A stretch of DNA of 64,000 nucleotides from Candidatus Cacconaster stercorequi. Lineage in GTDB: Bacteria; Bacillota; Clostridia; Oscillospirales; Oscillospiraceae. The notes under the pieces are model-generated. The model did no database searches, had not been told where the DNA came from, and saw only the letters and a list, made by a program, of their open reading frames with translations. This document shows positions 1 through 8,671 of the stretch, one piece after another. Numbering within the stretch: position 1 is the first letter of the stretch; each line of letters starts with the position of its first letter. The DNA is taken from positions 62,001 through 126,000 of the forward strand of contig JAGHUH010000021.1 of NCBI GenBank assembly GCA_018064925.1, given 5' to 3'. Made by a program: the position numbers and the translations under genes.

Positions 1-23
1 ACGGTATATGAGGAGGTAAAAGA

Positions 24-785
24 ATGTTCGGTATTGCAAGAATACTTTTTTTGATCGTAATCATTGTGGCACTCGTGGTGTTTGTGTATTATCTTTTGTA
101 TTCCCGCCGCATCAATGCAAAAATAGCAAGCGAGGAAATCGAAGGAAGACGTATGATCGACATCCCAAGCCTGATTCGTACAGTTGTCATTGTCGCTTTG
201 ATAATTTACGCTCTGATTATTACAATTACTGTAATATCCAGCGAAAAGCAAGAGAGTGTTGAAAATCGAGACGGCTTTTCGGTAATTGATTTGTCGGATT
301 ATACCTATAGTGCTTACGACGGAACACTTGTTGACACAGACGCCTCATATGTAAAAAATTATTCTAGGGAAAGCAATGAGGGATATCAAAAAAATATAGT
401 ACAGGATGGGGACTTTACTTTTACTGCTTTTACACGCACTGGAGAACATGACGTCTATCACCCCGATTTTTTCTGCTTTGTAGATTACACCGGAGAAGAT
501 GGAGCTAATCTTTCTTTATACGAATATTATGAGTTTATAGATACTATTACGGCAGAGAGATATGGTGGAATCGGATCTGGAGGCGGCATTGAAGAAAGCT
601 TCCTTATAATTGGCAATATCAATGAGACAGAATCATTTAAGATTACCTTATCACTTCTTGACGGTAAAGGTGAGGAATCATATTCTGAAGCCGATAGAAA
701 AGCTTACGAAGAAGATAAGGGCAACTTCCCTTCTGCTGCGGATTATGCATTGTCCACTGGTAGTGTTGTAATTACTGTTCAATAA
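24..785 (+). CDS. Membrane-anchored hypothetical protein
   Basis: Unrecognised 253-residue protein. An AGGAGG ribosome binding site lies 7 nt upstream of the ATG. Two hydrophobic segments are visible, at about residues 3-26 and 48-70, separated by a short basic loop rich in Arg and Lys. The remaining 180 residues are polar and acidic, rich in Asp, Glu, Ser and Tyr, and probably lie outside the membrane. No catalytic motif is apparent. It sits beside the mobilizable element and ends at a strong terminator shared with the convergent relaxase gene. It could be element cargo or a host gene next to the insertion; the sequence does not decide. Confidence 0.7.
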   Translation: MFGIARILFLIVIIVALVVFVYYLLYSRRINAKIASEEIEGRRMIDIPSLIRTVVIVALIIYALIITITVISSEKQESVENRDGFSVIDLSDYTYSAYDGTLVDTDASYVKNYSRESNEGYQKNIVQDGDFTFTAFTRTGEHDVYHPDFFCFVDYTGEDGANLSLYEYYEFIDTITAERYGGIGSGGGIEESFLIIGNINETESFKITLSLLDGKGEESYSEADRKAYEEDKGNFPSAADYALSTGSVVITVQ

Positions 786-803
786 GATAATGTTGAATAA
801 CAT

Positions 804-840
804 AGCAGCCGGGTACGCAAATACCCGGCTGCTGTTTTAT
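804..840. terminator. Bidirectional terminator between convergent genes
   Basis: A 12-bp perfect inverted repeat (AGCAGCCGGGTA and its complement) with a 6-nt loop is followed by TTTTAT on the plus strand. It lies between the membrane protein gene and the end of the relaxase gene and can serve both. Confidence 0.8.
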
Positions 841-880
841 GTACGCACCGCCGAAAACGGCGGTGTTGGTGTCTGATGTC

Positions 881-2290
881 TTATCGTTCGTCCCTGTCGC
901 GGTAGGAACGCTTCGGAGACTTTTGCGCCTCGTCCCGTATCCTGTGAAGCTGTGCCACAACGCTCCTGCGCTCCGGCGGCTTCTTTTCTTCGGCTGGCTT
1001 TCCTTCGACCTGCTGTTTCCATTCCGCAAGCTCCCACTCATAACGCTTTACTATGCTCTCAGCCTTATTGTAGGCGGCCATGAATGCCTGCCCGTCGGGG
1101 TAGCCCTGTTCCTGTACCATGCGGGAAATCCTGTCTTTGAGATCGCTGACCTTCTGTTCAGCGGTCTCTATTTTTTCTTCAATCGCTTTTCTCTCCTTGC
1201 TTTTAAAAATGCCTGTGGTTTCTGCAAGCTGTGCTCTCAGTTCCGGCAGCTCGGTGTCCTGTATCTGCTTGATTTCCGATGCACACTTTCTGAGCCGGTG
1301 CAAAAGCTCTTTCATCTCTTTGAATACTGCCATGTCGATACCGGGCTTTGGTTTCGGCGGCAGCTTTGCCTGACGGATTAAAACCTCCAAAATCGACTTT
1401 GCTTTCTGCACGATGGTGCGGAATAAACCCGGCAGCCATCCGTGTTCAGAAATGGAGTATTTACTCCTGTTTTGGATCTCCTCGTGCTTGATTTCGAGTA
1501 CCTTTTCTTCCGGTACGCCGACCACCAATGCAAGATCAGCTGTGCGATTCCAGTCCTGGCGTGCTTCATTGTCAGCACGTATTTCTTCTGCCAGAGGATT
1601 GTTCCTGCCGATCTTCTTTGTCGGCAGATATACGCTGCTCCGGTCGAATACGGCAAGCTTTTCTTCCTCCCTGACATGAAGGTTGATCTGTTCGGTCAGC
1701 AGCTCCTTTACCTCTGCCAGAAAGCCCTTGCTTTTGAAAAAGGTGTCTTTTGTCGTAAACATGTGCTGTTCGTAGATTTCCCCTTTGGGGATCACCGTGC
1801 AGCCTTTTCGGATCGTTCCATCTTCTCCCGTGATCTCTTTCTTCGTCCGTACCCGTTTCCCGGTCTCGTCGAAGTACACGGCGCGGGTGGCGATCTTGTT
1901 ATCCGGCGTTTCCAAAAGCCGCCGCTCGGAAAAGATCAGATGGATGTGATAGTTGGTCTTTGTCTTGTTGTAGTGGAGTGCGGAAGTACATTCCACTCCG
2001 TACTGCCCTTTGAACTTCTCGGTGAACTCTTTCAGTACCTCGTCGGGATCATATTCAGTGTAATTCTCCGGCAGGGCGATAATCAGTTCCCTTGCCTCGA
2101 TACATTTTCCCTCAGTGCCGCATCGTTTGAACTCCTGCCTGCTTTCCCTTGCAAGGCACGTCCAGAACTCGGTATCAGCGGTGTCATAGACGGCGAACAG
2201 ATTTTCCTGTCTGTCCGGGCTTGCGATATAGCTGATGCGTCCTTTCAGATCGGGCAGCTTGCTCATCCGGATGAACGAGTGCCGTGGCAT
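881..2290 (-). CDS. MobA/MobL-family relaxase
   Basis: Conjugative relaxase that would nick and covalently hold DNA at oriT to start transfer of the mobilizable element. The N-terminal half (about residues 1-160) resembles the MobA/MobL domain. It has the metal-binding His motif in YHIHLIFSERR, preceded by a typical LHYNKTKTN stretch. The C-terminal 250 residues are charged and helical, probably coiled coil, and end in a basic tail. At 469 residues it is a normal length for relaxases of small mobilizable elements. The start codon has only a weak upstream site. It is transcribed away from the oriT-like block and the excisionase-like gene. No coupling protein or type IV secretion genes are nearby, so transfer would need a helper element. 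Confidence 0.85.
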   Translation of the reverse strand: MPRHSFIRMSKLPDLKGRISYIASPDRQENLFAVYDTADTEFWTCLARESRQEFKRCGTEGKCIEARELIIALPENYTEYDPDEVLKEFTEKFKGQYGVECTSALHYNKTKTNYHIHLIFSERRLLETPDNKIATRAVYFDETGKRVRTKKEITGEDGTIRKGCTVIPKGEIYEQHMFTTKDTFFKSKGFLAEVKELLTEQINLHVREEEKLAVFDRSSVYLPTKKIGRNNPLAEEIRADNEARQDWNRTADLALVVGVPEEKVLEIKHEEIQNRSKYSISEHGWLPGLFRTIVQKAKSILEVLIRQAKLPPKPKPGIDMAVFKEMKELLHRLRKCASEIKQIQDTELPELRAQLAETTGIFKSKERKAIEEKIETAEQKVSDLKDRISRMVQEQGYPDGQAFMAAYNKAESIVKRYEWELAEWKQQVEGKPAEEKKPPERRSVVAQLHRIRDEAQKSPKRSYRDRDER

Positions 2291-2541
2291 GGTTCATCAC
2301 CGTTCTTTTTTGCAACTGCATACGGCAGTTGCCGCTGCGGGAGTGGTCAGTGACCAGCAGAGCAGCGATAGAAAAATGCCGCAGCATTTTTCTCTGTATC
2401 GAATGTGAAGGATACTTCCCGAACACTCGATACAGGCCCTCCGCAGGAGCGAAATACCCGGAGTACGAACCGTCAGGTTTGTGCGAGGGGTGTATTTCGC
2501 TCTCAGACGGCGAGGCCTTGAGAGACTGCTTTTCGTAAGCA
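2291..2541. other. oriT-like block of inverted repeats
   Basis: A 250-bp gap between relaxase and excisionase-like gene holds several inverted repeats: GCAACTGC/GCAGTTGC, GGTCA/TGACC, AAAAATGC/GCATTTTT and a longer pair GAGCGAAATAC / GTATTTCGCTC about 45 bp apart. Position next to the relaxase start and repeat density fit an origin of transfer, but the nic site cannot be read from sequence alone. Confidence 0.45.
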
Positions 2542-2757
2542 TCATACCACCTCCTTTACTTCGTCCCTGCATCGTAAGTTTCTTCCCTGGTTGACGGTCA
2601 TGAAACGCTCCAGTGTATCCGTCCGGATAATGGTTTTTCGTCCGACCTTGAGTACCGGGAGCTTGCCCCAATCCACCAAAGCACGCATGGTGTTTCGTCC
2701 GATCCCGGACATTTCTGCCGCTTCTTCAATAGTCATACCGATTTTTGCAACGCTCAT
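2542..2757 (-). CDS. Excisionase-like helix-turn-helix protein
   Basis: A 71-residue protein with the MerR/excisionase-type fold often called helix_turn_helix_17. It starts with IGMTIEEAAEMSGIGRNTMRALVDWGKLPVLKVGRKTIIRTDTLERFM, in which the first helix pair and the short beta wing are recognisable. In integrative elements such proteins bend DNA for excision with the tyrosine integrase. It is divergent from the XRE repressor and has its own near-consensus promoter in the shared 180-bp regulatory region. It may also be co-transcribed with the relaxase downstream. Confidence 0.8.
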   Translation of the reverse strand: MSVAKIGMTIEEAAEMSGIGRNTMRALVDWGKLPVLKVGRKTIIRTDTLERFMTVNQGRNLRCRDEVKEVV

Positions 2758-2806
2758 ATCTTCTTTCTCCTTTCAATAGTTCTCATCCTGCAACGATGGT
2801 AAGTAT

Positions 2807-2835
2807 AGTATACGCAATCTGCTATCACTTGTCAA
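2807..2835 (-). promoter_or_regulatory. Sigma-A promoter for excisionase/relaxase operon
   Basis: On the minus strand a perfect TTGACA is followed after 17 bp by TATACT. It reads towards the excisionase-like gene, about 50 bp away. Confidence 0.8.
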
Positions 2836-2887
2836 CTCGTTTTGCAACGTATTAAAAAGAAAATATGAAAAAAGTTGCAAATTGCTA

Positions 2888-2916
2888 TTGCAAACTGCAA
2901 CGGCATGTGCTATACT
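2888..2916 (+). promoter_or_regulatory. Promoter with operator-like repeats for XRE gene
   Basis: TTGCAA, a 17-bp spacer, then TATACT, reading towards the XRE repressor gene. TTGCAA/TTGCAG-type repeats occur several times across about 2840-2902 (for example GTTGCAAATTGC and GCAAACTGCAAC). They overlap the -35 box, as expected for repressor operators controlling both divergent promoters. Confidence 0.7.
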
Positions 2917-2940
2917 AACGTCAGTGAGGTGAATAAGCCT

Positions 2941-3606
2941 ATGACAAAAGATAACAACTTCACCGCAAAACAGGTCGGTGAAAGAATCAGAGAACGCAGG
3001 ACGGAACTGCGGCTGTCCATGAGCCAGCTCGGAGATCGTCTCGGCGTAAACAAATCCACCATACAGAGATACGAGACAGGCGGCGTCGATCCGGAAAGAA
3101 CGATCCTTATCGTGCCGATTGCAGAAGCGCTGGAAACGACACCGGAATGGCTGACGGGCAAGTCTGACGCCAAGGAATACGATAGCTATACTCTGTGCAA
3201 GAAGGCTATCGAGCAGCACATTTCGGACTACCTTGACAGCATGACAAGTGCCGTACAGGGGCAGCCGCATCAGCAGCTCCTGACAACCTTCCTCGGTGAG
3301 ATCGTCGATCTCTATGCTCTGTTCTGTGAGCACTTCGCAGCGGCTATGAAAGAGGTAGACAAGATCGCAGAGGATGAAGGACTGAAAGAATCTCTGAGAC
3401 GGTATGCGATAGAATCCGGAGCAATCACGGAAAAGGTCTATCGCAAAGAGATGGAAGCACCCGTGGAAGATATGAAACGATTTATGGACGGTCTTTTACA
3501 TATCTACGATGAGGGACGCACCAATGTAAAGATCGGCGACCTCCTCGGGATCAAGCAGGAAGCGATGAGAAGGCTTCCTGAAAAAGACGAATCCGTGGCA
3601 CCTTGA
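2941..3606 (+). CDS. XRE-family repressor of the mobile element
   Basis: DNA-binding regulator, probably the element's lysogeny-like repressor. The start at 2941 is chosen because GAGGTG lies just upstream and the ORF-track start would lie inside the promoter. Residues 11-75 form a clear HTH_3 domain, including the core SMSQLGDRLGVNKSTIQRYETGGVDPE. The C-terminal 140 residues are helical with no known domain and no LexA-type peptidase motif. It is divergent from the excisionase-like gene, and the shared region has repeated TTGCAA sites. The integrase follows about 95 bp downstream. Confidence 0.85.
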   Translation: MTKDNNFTAKQVGERIRERRTELRLSMSQLGDRLGVNKSTIQRYETGGVDPERTILIVPIAEALETTPEWLTGKSDAKEYDSYTLCKKAIEQHISDYLDSMTSAVQGQPHQQLLTTFLGEIVDLYALFCEHFAAAMKEVDKIAEDEGLKESLRRYAIESGAITEKVYRKEMEAPVEDMKRFMDGLLHIYDEGRTNVKIGDLLGIKQEAMRRLPEKDESVAP

Positions 3607-3699
3607 CAACAGAGTTTACCGGCTGATCTCAGCCGATAACGAATAAAGCGTATATGTCACAGACCCGGCTGCCACGGATAGAAAGGAGAATTATTATCT

Positions 3700-4995
3700 A
3701 TGGCAAAAGGTTCTGTGAGAAAGAAAGGAAGCAAGTGGTACTACCGCTTCTATGTGGAAGATGAAAGCGGGAAGCTTGTACAGCGTGAGTTTGCGGGAAC
3801 GGCAAGCAAGAGCGAGACGGAAGCCATGCTCCGCAAGGCAATGGAGGATTATGAGGCGAAGAAGTTCGTGGCAAAATCCGAAAACGTCACCGTGGGGCAG
3901 CTCCTGGACATGTGGGTGGAGGAAGAACTGAAGCCCGGCAGTCTCAGTAACGGAACGGTATCTGCGTATCAGGGAACGGTGGGACGCATCAAGCAGTTTC
4001 CCATTGGAGACCGTAAGCTGAAAACCGTAACCCCGGAGCATCTGCAATCGTTCCTTAATCTGCTCTCCTTCGGAGGGATCGATGCGAACGGAAAAGAGGT
4101 CAAGCCCATCAGTAAAGGGTATATGCGCCTCTTCTCGGCGGTGCTGCAAGGTGCGTTCCGGTTTGCGGTATTCCCCAAGCGGCTCTTAAGCTACAACCCC
4201 ATGCAGTATGTAGTCATGCGGAAGAAGCAGGAAAGCTACGAACTGTTCTCGGATGACAACAGCGACGAGCTGGCCGTTCCTACCATCACCTATGAGCAAT
4301 ACACAGTTCTGACGGACTGGCTCAAAAAGAAGAACAATCCGGCGCTGCTCCCCATTCAGATTGCCTACTTCACCGGGCTTCGGATCGGAGAGGTCTGTGC
4401 CCTGACCTGGCAGGACATTGACCTGAAAGAACAGGTCATCACGGTACGGCGCAGTATGCGGTACAACGGGGCAAGGCACAAGACGGAGATCGGCCCCACC
4501 AAGCGGAGCAAGATCCGCACGGTGGACTTCTGTGACACACTGGCGGAAATCCTGAAAGAAGCGAAAAGGGAACAGCACAAAAACCGCTTCAAGTACGGAG
4601 AGCTTTACAGCCTGAACTACTGCAAAGAGGTACAGGAGAAGGGCCGCAGCTACTACGAACTGTACACGCTGGGAATGACGGAAGAAGTACCGGAGGATTA
4701 CAAGGAACTCTCCTTTGTCTGCCTCCGTCCTGACGGGGCTTATGAATCCGCAAGCACGGTCAGCATCATGTGCAGGACGGCGCAGGAGAAGGTTCCGGGC
4801 CTTGAAGACTTCCACTTCCATACACTCAGACACACGTTCACAAGTAACCTGCTCTCTAACGGCGCACAGCCGAAGGACGTACAGGAGCTTCTGGGACATG
4901 CGGATGTGAGTACCACGATGAATATCTACGCACACGCGACAAAGGAAGCAAAACGCTCCTCTGCAAGACTGCTGGACAAAGTGGTCGGCGAATAA
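3700..4995 (+). CDS. Tyrosine integrase of the mobilizable element
   Basis: Site-specific recombinase of 431 residues that would integrate and excise the element. It has an N-terminal AP2-like arm-binding domain ([19 protein letters not shown]), a core SAM-like domain (about 60-170) and a C-terminal catalytic domain. Catalytic residues are visible: Arg in [13 protein letters not shown], the H-x-x-R box in HTLRHTF, His/Trp position in [11 protein letters not shown], and the nucleophile Tyr in MNIYAHA. A ribosome binding site (AAAGGAG) precedes the ATG. The gene is followed by a strong terminator. One attachment site is expected just downstream, but the partner repeat is not in the window. Confidence 0.95.
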   Translation: MAKGSVRKKGSKWYYRFYVEDESGKLVQREFAGTASKSETEAMLRKAMEDYEAKKFVAKSENVTVGQLLDMWVEEELKPGSLSNGTVSAYQGTVGRIKQFPIGDRKLKTVTPEHLQSFLNLLSFGGIDANGKEVKPISKGYMRLFSAVLQGAFRFAVFPKRLLSYNPMQYVVMRKKQESYELFSDDNSDELAVPTITYEQYTVLTDWLKKKNNPALLPIQIAYFTGLRIGEVCALTWQDIDLKEQVITVRRSMRYNGARHKTEIGPTKRSKIRTVDFCDTLAEILKEAKREQHKNRFKYGELYSLNYCKEVQEKGRSYYELYTLGMTEEVPEDYKELSFVCLRPDGAYESASTVSIMCRTAQEKVPGLEDFHFHTLRHTFTSNLLSNGAQPKDVQELLGHADVSTTMNIYAHATKEAKRSSARLLDKVVGE

Positions 4996-5004
4996 AAAAG
5001 AAAA

Positions 5005-5048
5005 GCTTTCCCTTGTTTTGCCGGATAAGGGCAAAAACAAGGGAAAGC
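5005..5048 (+). terminator. Terminator after integrase
   Basis: A long inverted repeat GCTTTCCCTTGTTTTGCC ... its complement with one bulged A, 7-nt loop. It ends the integrase gene. The following 95 bp up to the acyltransferase hold no gene and probably contain the element's end. Confidence 0.75.
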
Positions 5049-5145
5049 AGTCGAAATCGGAGCGTTAAAACCGCGATTTTCCTTGAAATATCAGGGGCTT
5101 TGGAGATTGGGATAGATAAATCATAATTTACAGGAGTACATAAAG

Positions 5146-6267
5146 ATGGAAAAGAAAAGAATTACTGCTGTCGATGTAATGAGGGGACTTTCCCTCATCG
5201 GAATGATGCTTGTCAATCTTACACCGGATGAGGGACTTTCCTTTCCTGCTCTGGTGCATACCGAATGGTCGGGGATATCTCTGGCTGACTGTTTCTTCCC
5301 GTGCTTTCTGTTTCTGTGCGGCGTTTCGGCGGCAATCAATGCCGAACGCAAGCTGTATGGAAAGACATGGCTGCGGGATGCACTCAAGCGTGGTCTGTCC
5401 CTGATTCTGATTGGAATGATATATAATCACATTTCCTGCATCTGGGCGCTGATTTTCAATTCCGGTTACGGTTTCAATGAGTTTCTTACAGACATCACCC
5501 GTTATTTCAGACCTTTCGGCGTTTTGCAAAGGATCGGCTTTGCCTACATCTTCGGGGTAATCATCTGGCATTTTCTCAAGAGTAAGCGTGCTAACCTCAT
5601 CGCGGCTCTCGGAATCCTGGCTCTCACCACTCTCGGTTTCTTCCTCTATCAGCCCTCGGCACCTTTCTCCGAGACGTCCAACATCAGCATTTGGATGGAC
5701 CAGATTCTCCAGGGAAGCGACCATAATTATCTGCAGAAGATATTTGACCCCGAAGGGCTGTACGGCAACTTCACGGCGATTGCATCCATACTTATCGGAA
5801 TGTGTGCAGGCACCATGCTGAAAGAACGCGATCACATGGGACTTGTGAGAACAGGCGGATTTCTTTCCCTCGGCGGTTGGTTTGTCAGCGCCTTTGTACC
5901 TGCCTCCAAGCCTCTCTGGACCGCATCCTATGTGCTGATTCTGTCAGGCTGCTTTATGATCATCCTCTCCATGCTTGATGACCTTATGAACAGATCCGCA
6001 CATGCCGAAAAATGGCTGAAACTGCCTGAAATTCTCGGCGCTCATTCCATGCTGACTTATCTTATAAGCGGCACCGTGGAAGCCCTGCTCAACTCGGTGA
6101 AGGTGGGAGAAGGCAATCTGTATCATTTTCTCTGGGAACGGACAGTATGGATGCCGAAGGCTCCATCTCTTTCCTGTCTTATCGGCTCTCTTTGCGTAAT
6201 AGCGTTCGTGTGTGCCATCGTTCTTATTGTTGTTAAAGTGAAAAAGATGCAAATGAAAAACTCCTAA
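5146..6267 (+). CDS. DUF5009/HGSNAT-like membrane acyltransferase
   Basis: A 373-residue integral membrane protein of the heparan-alpha-glucosaminide N-acetyltransferase-like family (DUF5009/DUF1624). The N-terminus has the family hallmark KKRITAVDVMRGLSLIGMMLVN followed by an acidic loop and DCFFPCFLFLCGVSAA. About ten hydrophobic helices follow. Members transfer acyl groups across the membrane to sugars, but the substrate here is unknown. It has an AGGAG site 8 nt before the ATG. It stands alone between the mobile element and a zone of gene fragments. Confidence 0.85.
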   Translation: MEKKRITAVDVMRGLSLIGMMLVNLTPDEGLSFPALVHTEWSGISLADCFFPCFLFLCGVSAAINAERKLYGKTWLRDALKRGLSLILIGMIYNHISCIWALIFNSGYGFNEFLTDITRYFRPFGVLQRIGFAYIFGVIIWHFLKSKRANLIAALGILALTTLGFFLYQPSAPFSETSNISIWMDQILQGSDHNYLQKIFDPEGLYGNFTAIASILIGMCAGTMLKERDHMGLVRTGGFLSLGGWFVSAFVPASKPLWTASYVLILSGCFMIILSMLDDLMNRSAHAEKWLKLPEILGAHSMLTYLISGTVEALLNSVKVGEGNLYHFLWERTVWMPKAPSLSCLIGSLCVIAFVCAIVLIVVKVKKMQMKNS

Positions 6268-6268
6268 G

Positions 6269-6373
6269 AACTTTTTTGATTACGATGACGGCGACTTTGC
6301 ACATTCGATTTCCGATAATATGGCGATGGGCTCTCCGTTGACGGATGCCCAAGCATCGACATTTGAATTTTAG
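6269..6373 (+). pseudogene. Fragment of a small acidic protein gene
   Basis: A 34-codon open stretch without a start codon begins two bases after the acyltransferase stop and reads NFFDYDDGDFAHSISDNMAMGS. It resembles small acidic Clostridia proteins of unknown function that begin with an Asp-rich segment followed by an SDNMAM-type motif. No ribosome binding site is present. It seems to be a truncated relic. Confidence 0.4.
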
Positions 6374-6414
6374 ATGGGTATAATTGGACTATAAAAATTC
6401 AGGAGGATGAGGGT

Positions 6415-6507
6415 GTGTCAAAAATCAATTATAATCAAAGAGCAGAAGAATTGGCGAAAGAACTATTAGGAAAGAAGATATGTTTTGGCAATAAAGAATA
6501 TATGTAG
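6415..6507 (+). pseudogene. 5' stub, possibly DNA-3-methyladenine glycosylase
   Basis: AGGAGG lies 9 nt before a GTG that opens a 30-codon frame with AEELAKELLGKKICFGNKEY, similar in pattern to the N-terminus of 3-methyladenine DNA glycosylases (AKELLGK). The frame stops exactly where the IS256-family sequence begins. The gene therefore looks interrupted by the insertion, with the rest lost. The family assignment is tentative because only about 25 residues remain. Confidence 0.45.
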
Positions 6508-6723
6508 CGTGACATCGCCGGAGGTGGTGGTCAGGTTCCGGTCATAGTGGCCGCTGCGGTAACCCTGACGGGCTTCGCTGCGCTCGTAGCGCGCTGCCTG
6601 GATGAGAGACTCGGCCTCTTTCTCCAGCAGCTCGTTCCGTGTTTCCTCCACGCTACCGCGGACTAATTCTTTCAATTGTCCCTTGATTACTTCCTCATTC
6701 AGTTGTACAATTTTCCCGGACAT
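6508..6723 (-). pseudogene. IS256-family transposase, N-terminal fragment
   Basis: The start MSGKIVQLNEEVIKGQLKELVRGSVEETRNELLEKEAE, then YERSEARQGYRSGHYDRNLTTTSGDVTL, is typical of Mutator/IS256 transposase N-termini. Only about 72 of roughly 400 residues remain. Homology stops at GDVTL, where the sequence passes into the glycosylase-like stub; the frame then runs on to 6466 as non-homologous tail. The catalytic DDE domain is missing, so the element is dead. Confidence 0.85.
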
Positions 6724-6775
6724 AGTTTGCAGTCTCCTTTCAGAATGTTTGTGTCGCAACTTCATTCTAACAGAG

Positions 6776-6827
6776 TCTGCAAGCTGTGTCTTTCTATTTT
6801 TTCAATTTGCGCAACTTATTGTACCTT
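6776..6827. repeat. IS end sequence, copy 1
   Basis: About 50 bp upstream of the IS256-type fragment, containing TTTTCAATTTGCGCAACTTATT. It recurs with few changes at 55678-55728, where no transposase remains. It is probably the terminal region of the same IS family. The stretch from 6828 to 7026 contains no gene; a partial hairpin (AAACCG...CGGTTT) is visible near 6971-7000. Confidence 0.6.
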
Positions 6828-7026
6828 GTATTATAAAGTGGTAAAATCTGGCATCTGAAATCTTCGCATCTGCCGCTTGCGGCGCAAGAAGAAAATCTTA
6901 TCTCGCTGCACATTTTCGTTATGCTCGAAGCTTCGCGCCTGCGGGTCGATATTGCCGTAAAATGAATTAGAAAACCGTCACTTGCCCAAGTGCGGTTTCC
7001 TCGTTTTTACATGCGGCAAATTATTC

Positions 7027-7066
7027 AAAAAAGCAGTTTGTGCAAAACTTGCACAAACTGCTTTTT
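7027..7066 (-). terminator. Terminator of the RtcB/DUF2828 locus
   Basis: A perfect inverted repeat (AAAAAGCAGTTTGTGCAA and its complement, 4-nt loop) lies 6 bp beyond the DUF2828 stop and ends in a T-run on the minus strand. Confidence 0.85.
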
Positions 7067-7071
7067 GTCAT

Positions 7072-8544
7072 TTACGCAGAGATGGGTGCGTACCGCTCGG
7101 CGCCGATGGTGTCCATCATCATCGAATACGGCGTGACATTCTCGCCACCAACGACCATGGAAAACAATCTGGGAGTGCAGCCGGAAATCAGCGCCACGCC
7201 CTGCTCGTTTTTCCTCACGGGCTGCTGACGGTTACGGCTGTCCACATTCCAGAACACCAGCTTGGGCAGCACATAGCCGTACTTGGCAAAGAGCCGCTTG
7301 GCGTAGTCGAAGTTTTTTACCTGCGCTCCATCGGCACAGTTGTCGAATTCCATATCGGACACGATATAGATGGTGGACGGCATCTCACTTTGCGGCACGC
7401 GATGCTTCACCGCCGTATTTAGGATCAGCTCAAACACCCTCTGGATATTCGTGTTGCTGCACTCGTTGAACTGTGCGCAGTAGCGCACCTTTTCCACGAT
7501 ATCCGCACCCTTGATCTCCACCAGCTGCGGGCGGGTGGAGAAGGTGATGAAATGATTATGGAACACACCGCGGTTGCGCTCGGCGAAATAGATGCCCAAG
7601 GACATAGCCACCGTTTCCGGTATAGGTTTGCTACCACCATACATGGAGCCGGAGCCATCCACCACGACCAGCGCATTTTCATCGCCTGCAAAATTCTCCA
7701 ACGCGTTCCAGGTGACATCCATACTGCGGCGAGCGTCCTCGCTCACATTCGCCATACCGAAACCGCGAAAGCAGGGTGCAATCACCTCATAGGGCATCAG
7801 CGTACCGGTATGCAGCGTTGCGCTGCCTTGTTCCACGCGCTCCATAAACGCACAGTAACGCTCACGGTCATTACGCATGAAGGCGCTGCGATATTTGAAC
7901 ATAGCCTTGGAGGGCTGCTTGGCGTAGTCGAAGGAATAATCCCGCTCACGCAGGTTGTTTTCCAAAATGCGAATCCTCTCGCGCAGCTTTACCAGTGTCT
8001 TGCGATAGGTCGCATCCGTCATGCCCAGAGCCCGCGCCACGCGCTTGGCGGCGCGGACGGTATCGGCATTGGACGCATTGATGGACGGCATCCACTTGGC
8101 CAGCAGCGATACCTCGCCGCCCTCTGCAAGCGCCAGCATATCCTTTGCCAACTGCTGCTTGATGCAAAGCAATGCATCCTTTTCGCACGCGGTATCCAGC
8201 AGGGACAGCAAATCATCATAGCGGCCGTATTCCGCAATATAGCGGATGTTCTTCCGGAGAGAAGCAGGCTCGTTGTCTGCCAGCCACCGGATGATGACGC
8301 GGAACACGCAGCGCTCGCCCAGACCGCCACGCACATCTCGGCCGAAGAAGAGGATCTTCATGGCAGTATCTGCATCCTCCGTATAGGCGCGGACAAAGCG
8401 GCTGATGATTTCCTCATCGGACTGTCTGCGAATCGCGCCAATGGTGGCAAACAGGTCCAGGCAGTCCGACATCGTGGTTTCGTATGTAGCCGCACCGTTT
8501 TCGGTGCGCGTCATATTGGCTTCCTTTTTCAGCAGTTCTAACAT
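7072..8544 (-). CDS. DUF2828 protein: Ro/TROVE-like repeats plus vWA
   Basis: A 490-residue protein starting at 8544, chosen because AGGAGG lies 6 nt upstream. Residues 1-270 match the DUF2828 pattern, with TENGAATYETT, CLDLFATIGAIRR, GGLGERCVFRVIIRWLADNEP and a long helical repeat region. Residues 290-470 form a von Willebrand A domain with the MIDAS motif DGSGSM and SDMEFD. DUF2828 is related to the TROVE module of Ro60, which binds misfolded RNAs and Y RNAs. Next to rtcB and tRNA-like units, an RNA-binding role in surveillance or repair is likely. RNA binding is inferred, not shown. A structured unit ends 27 nt upstream of its start codon. Confidence 0.85.
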   Translation of the reverse strand: MLELLKKEANMTRTENGAATYETTMSDCLDLFATIGAIRRQSDEEIISRFVRAYTEDADTAMKILFFGRDVRGGLGERCVFRVIIRWLADNEPASLRKNIRYIAEYGRYDDLLSLLDTACEKDALLCIKQQLAKDMLALAEGGEVSLLAKWMPSINASNADTVRAAKRVARALGMTDATYRKTLVKLRERIRILENNLRERDYSFDYAKQPSKAMFKYRSAFMRNDRERYCAFMERVEQGSATLHTGTLMPYEVIAPCFRGFGMANVSEDARRSMDVTWNALENFAGDENALVVVDGSGSMYGGSKPIPETVAMSLGIYFAERNRGVFHNHFITFSTRPQLVEIKGADIVEKVRYCAQFNECSNTNIQRVFELILNTAVKHRVPQSEMPSTIYIVSDMEFDNCADGAQVKNFDYAKRLFAKYGYVLPKLVFWNVDSRNRQQPVRKNEQGVALISGCTPRLFSMVVGGENVTPYSMMMDTIGAERYAPISA

Positions 8545-8571
8545 TTCGATCCTCCTATCTTTTCGTATCAC

Positions 8572-8639
8572 AAGGCACATGGGCTTTGCCCTATCCAATC
8601 ATAATATCTGGTGATCATATATGTTGCTGTATGTGCCTT
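8572..8639 (-). ncRNA. Structured unit A (Y-RNA/tRNA-like)
   Basis: Between rtcB and the DUF2828 gene. Read on the minus strand it opens with AAGGCACAT and closes with ATGTGCCTT, a perfect 9-bp end helix. The 5' strand is followed by ACAGCAA, shared with the other units. Inside is a GGGC-AAA-GCCC hairpin just before the 3' strand, in the place of a tRNA T-arm. The 3' end lies 27 nt before the DUF2828 start codon. It could be a separate small RNA or a 5' UTR element. Confidence 0.6.
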
Positions 8640-8671
8640 TATTGTTATTCCATTATGCGGCAGGCCTTCCG

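Noticed and set aside
5049-5145. Attachment site of the integrase
   Set aside because: An att site is expected here, but the second copy is outside the window, so no direct repeat could be verified.
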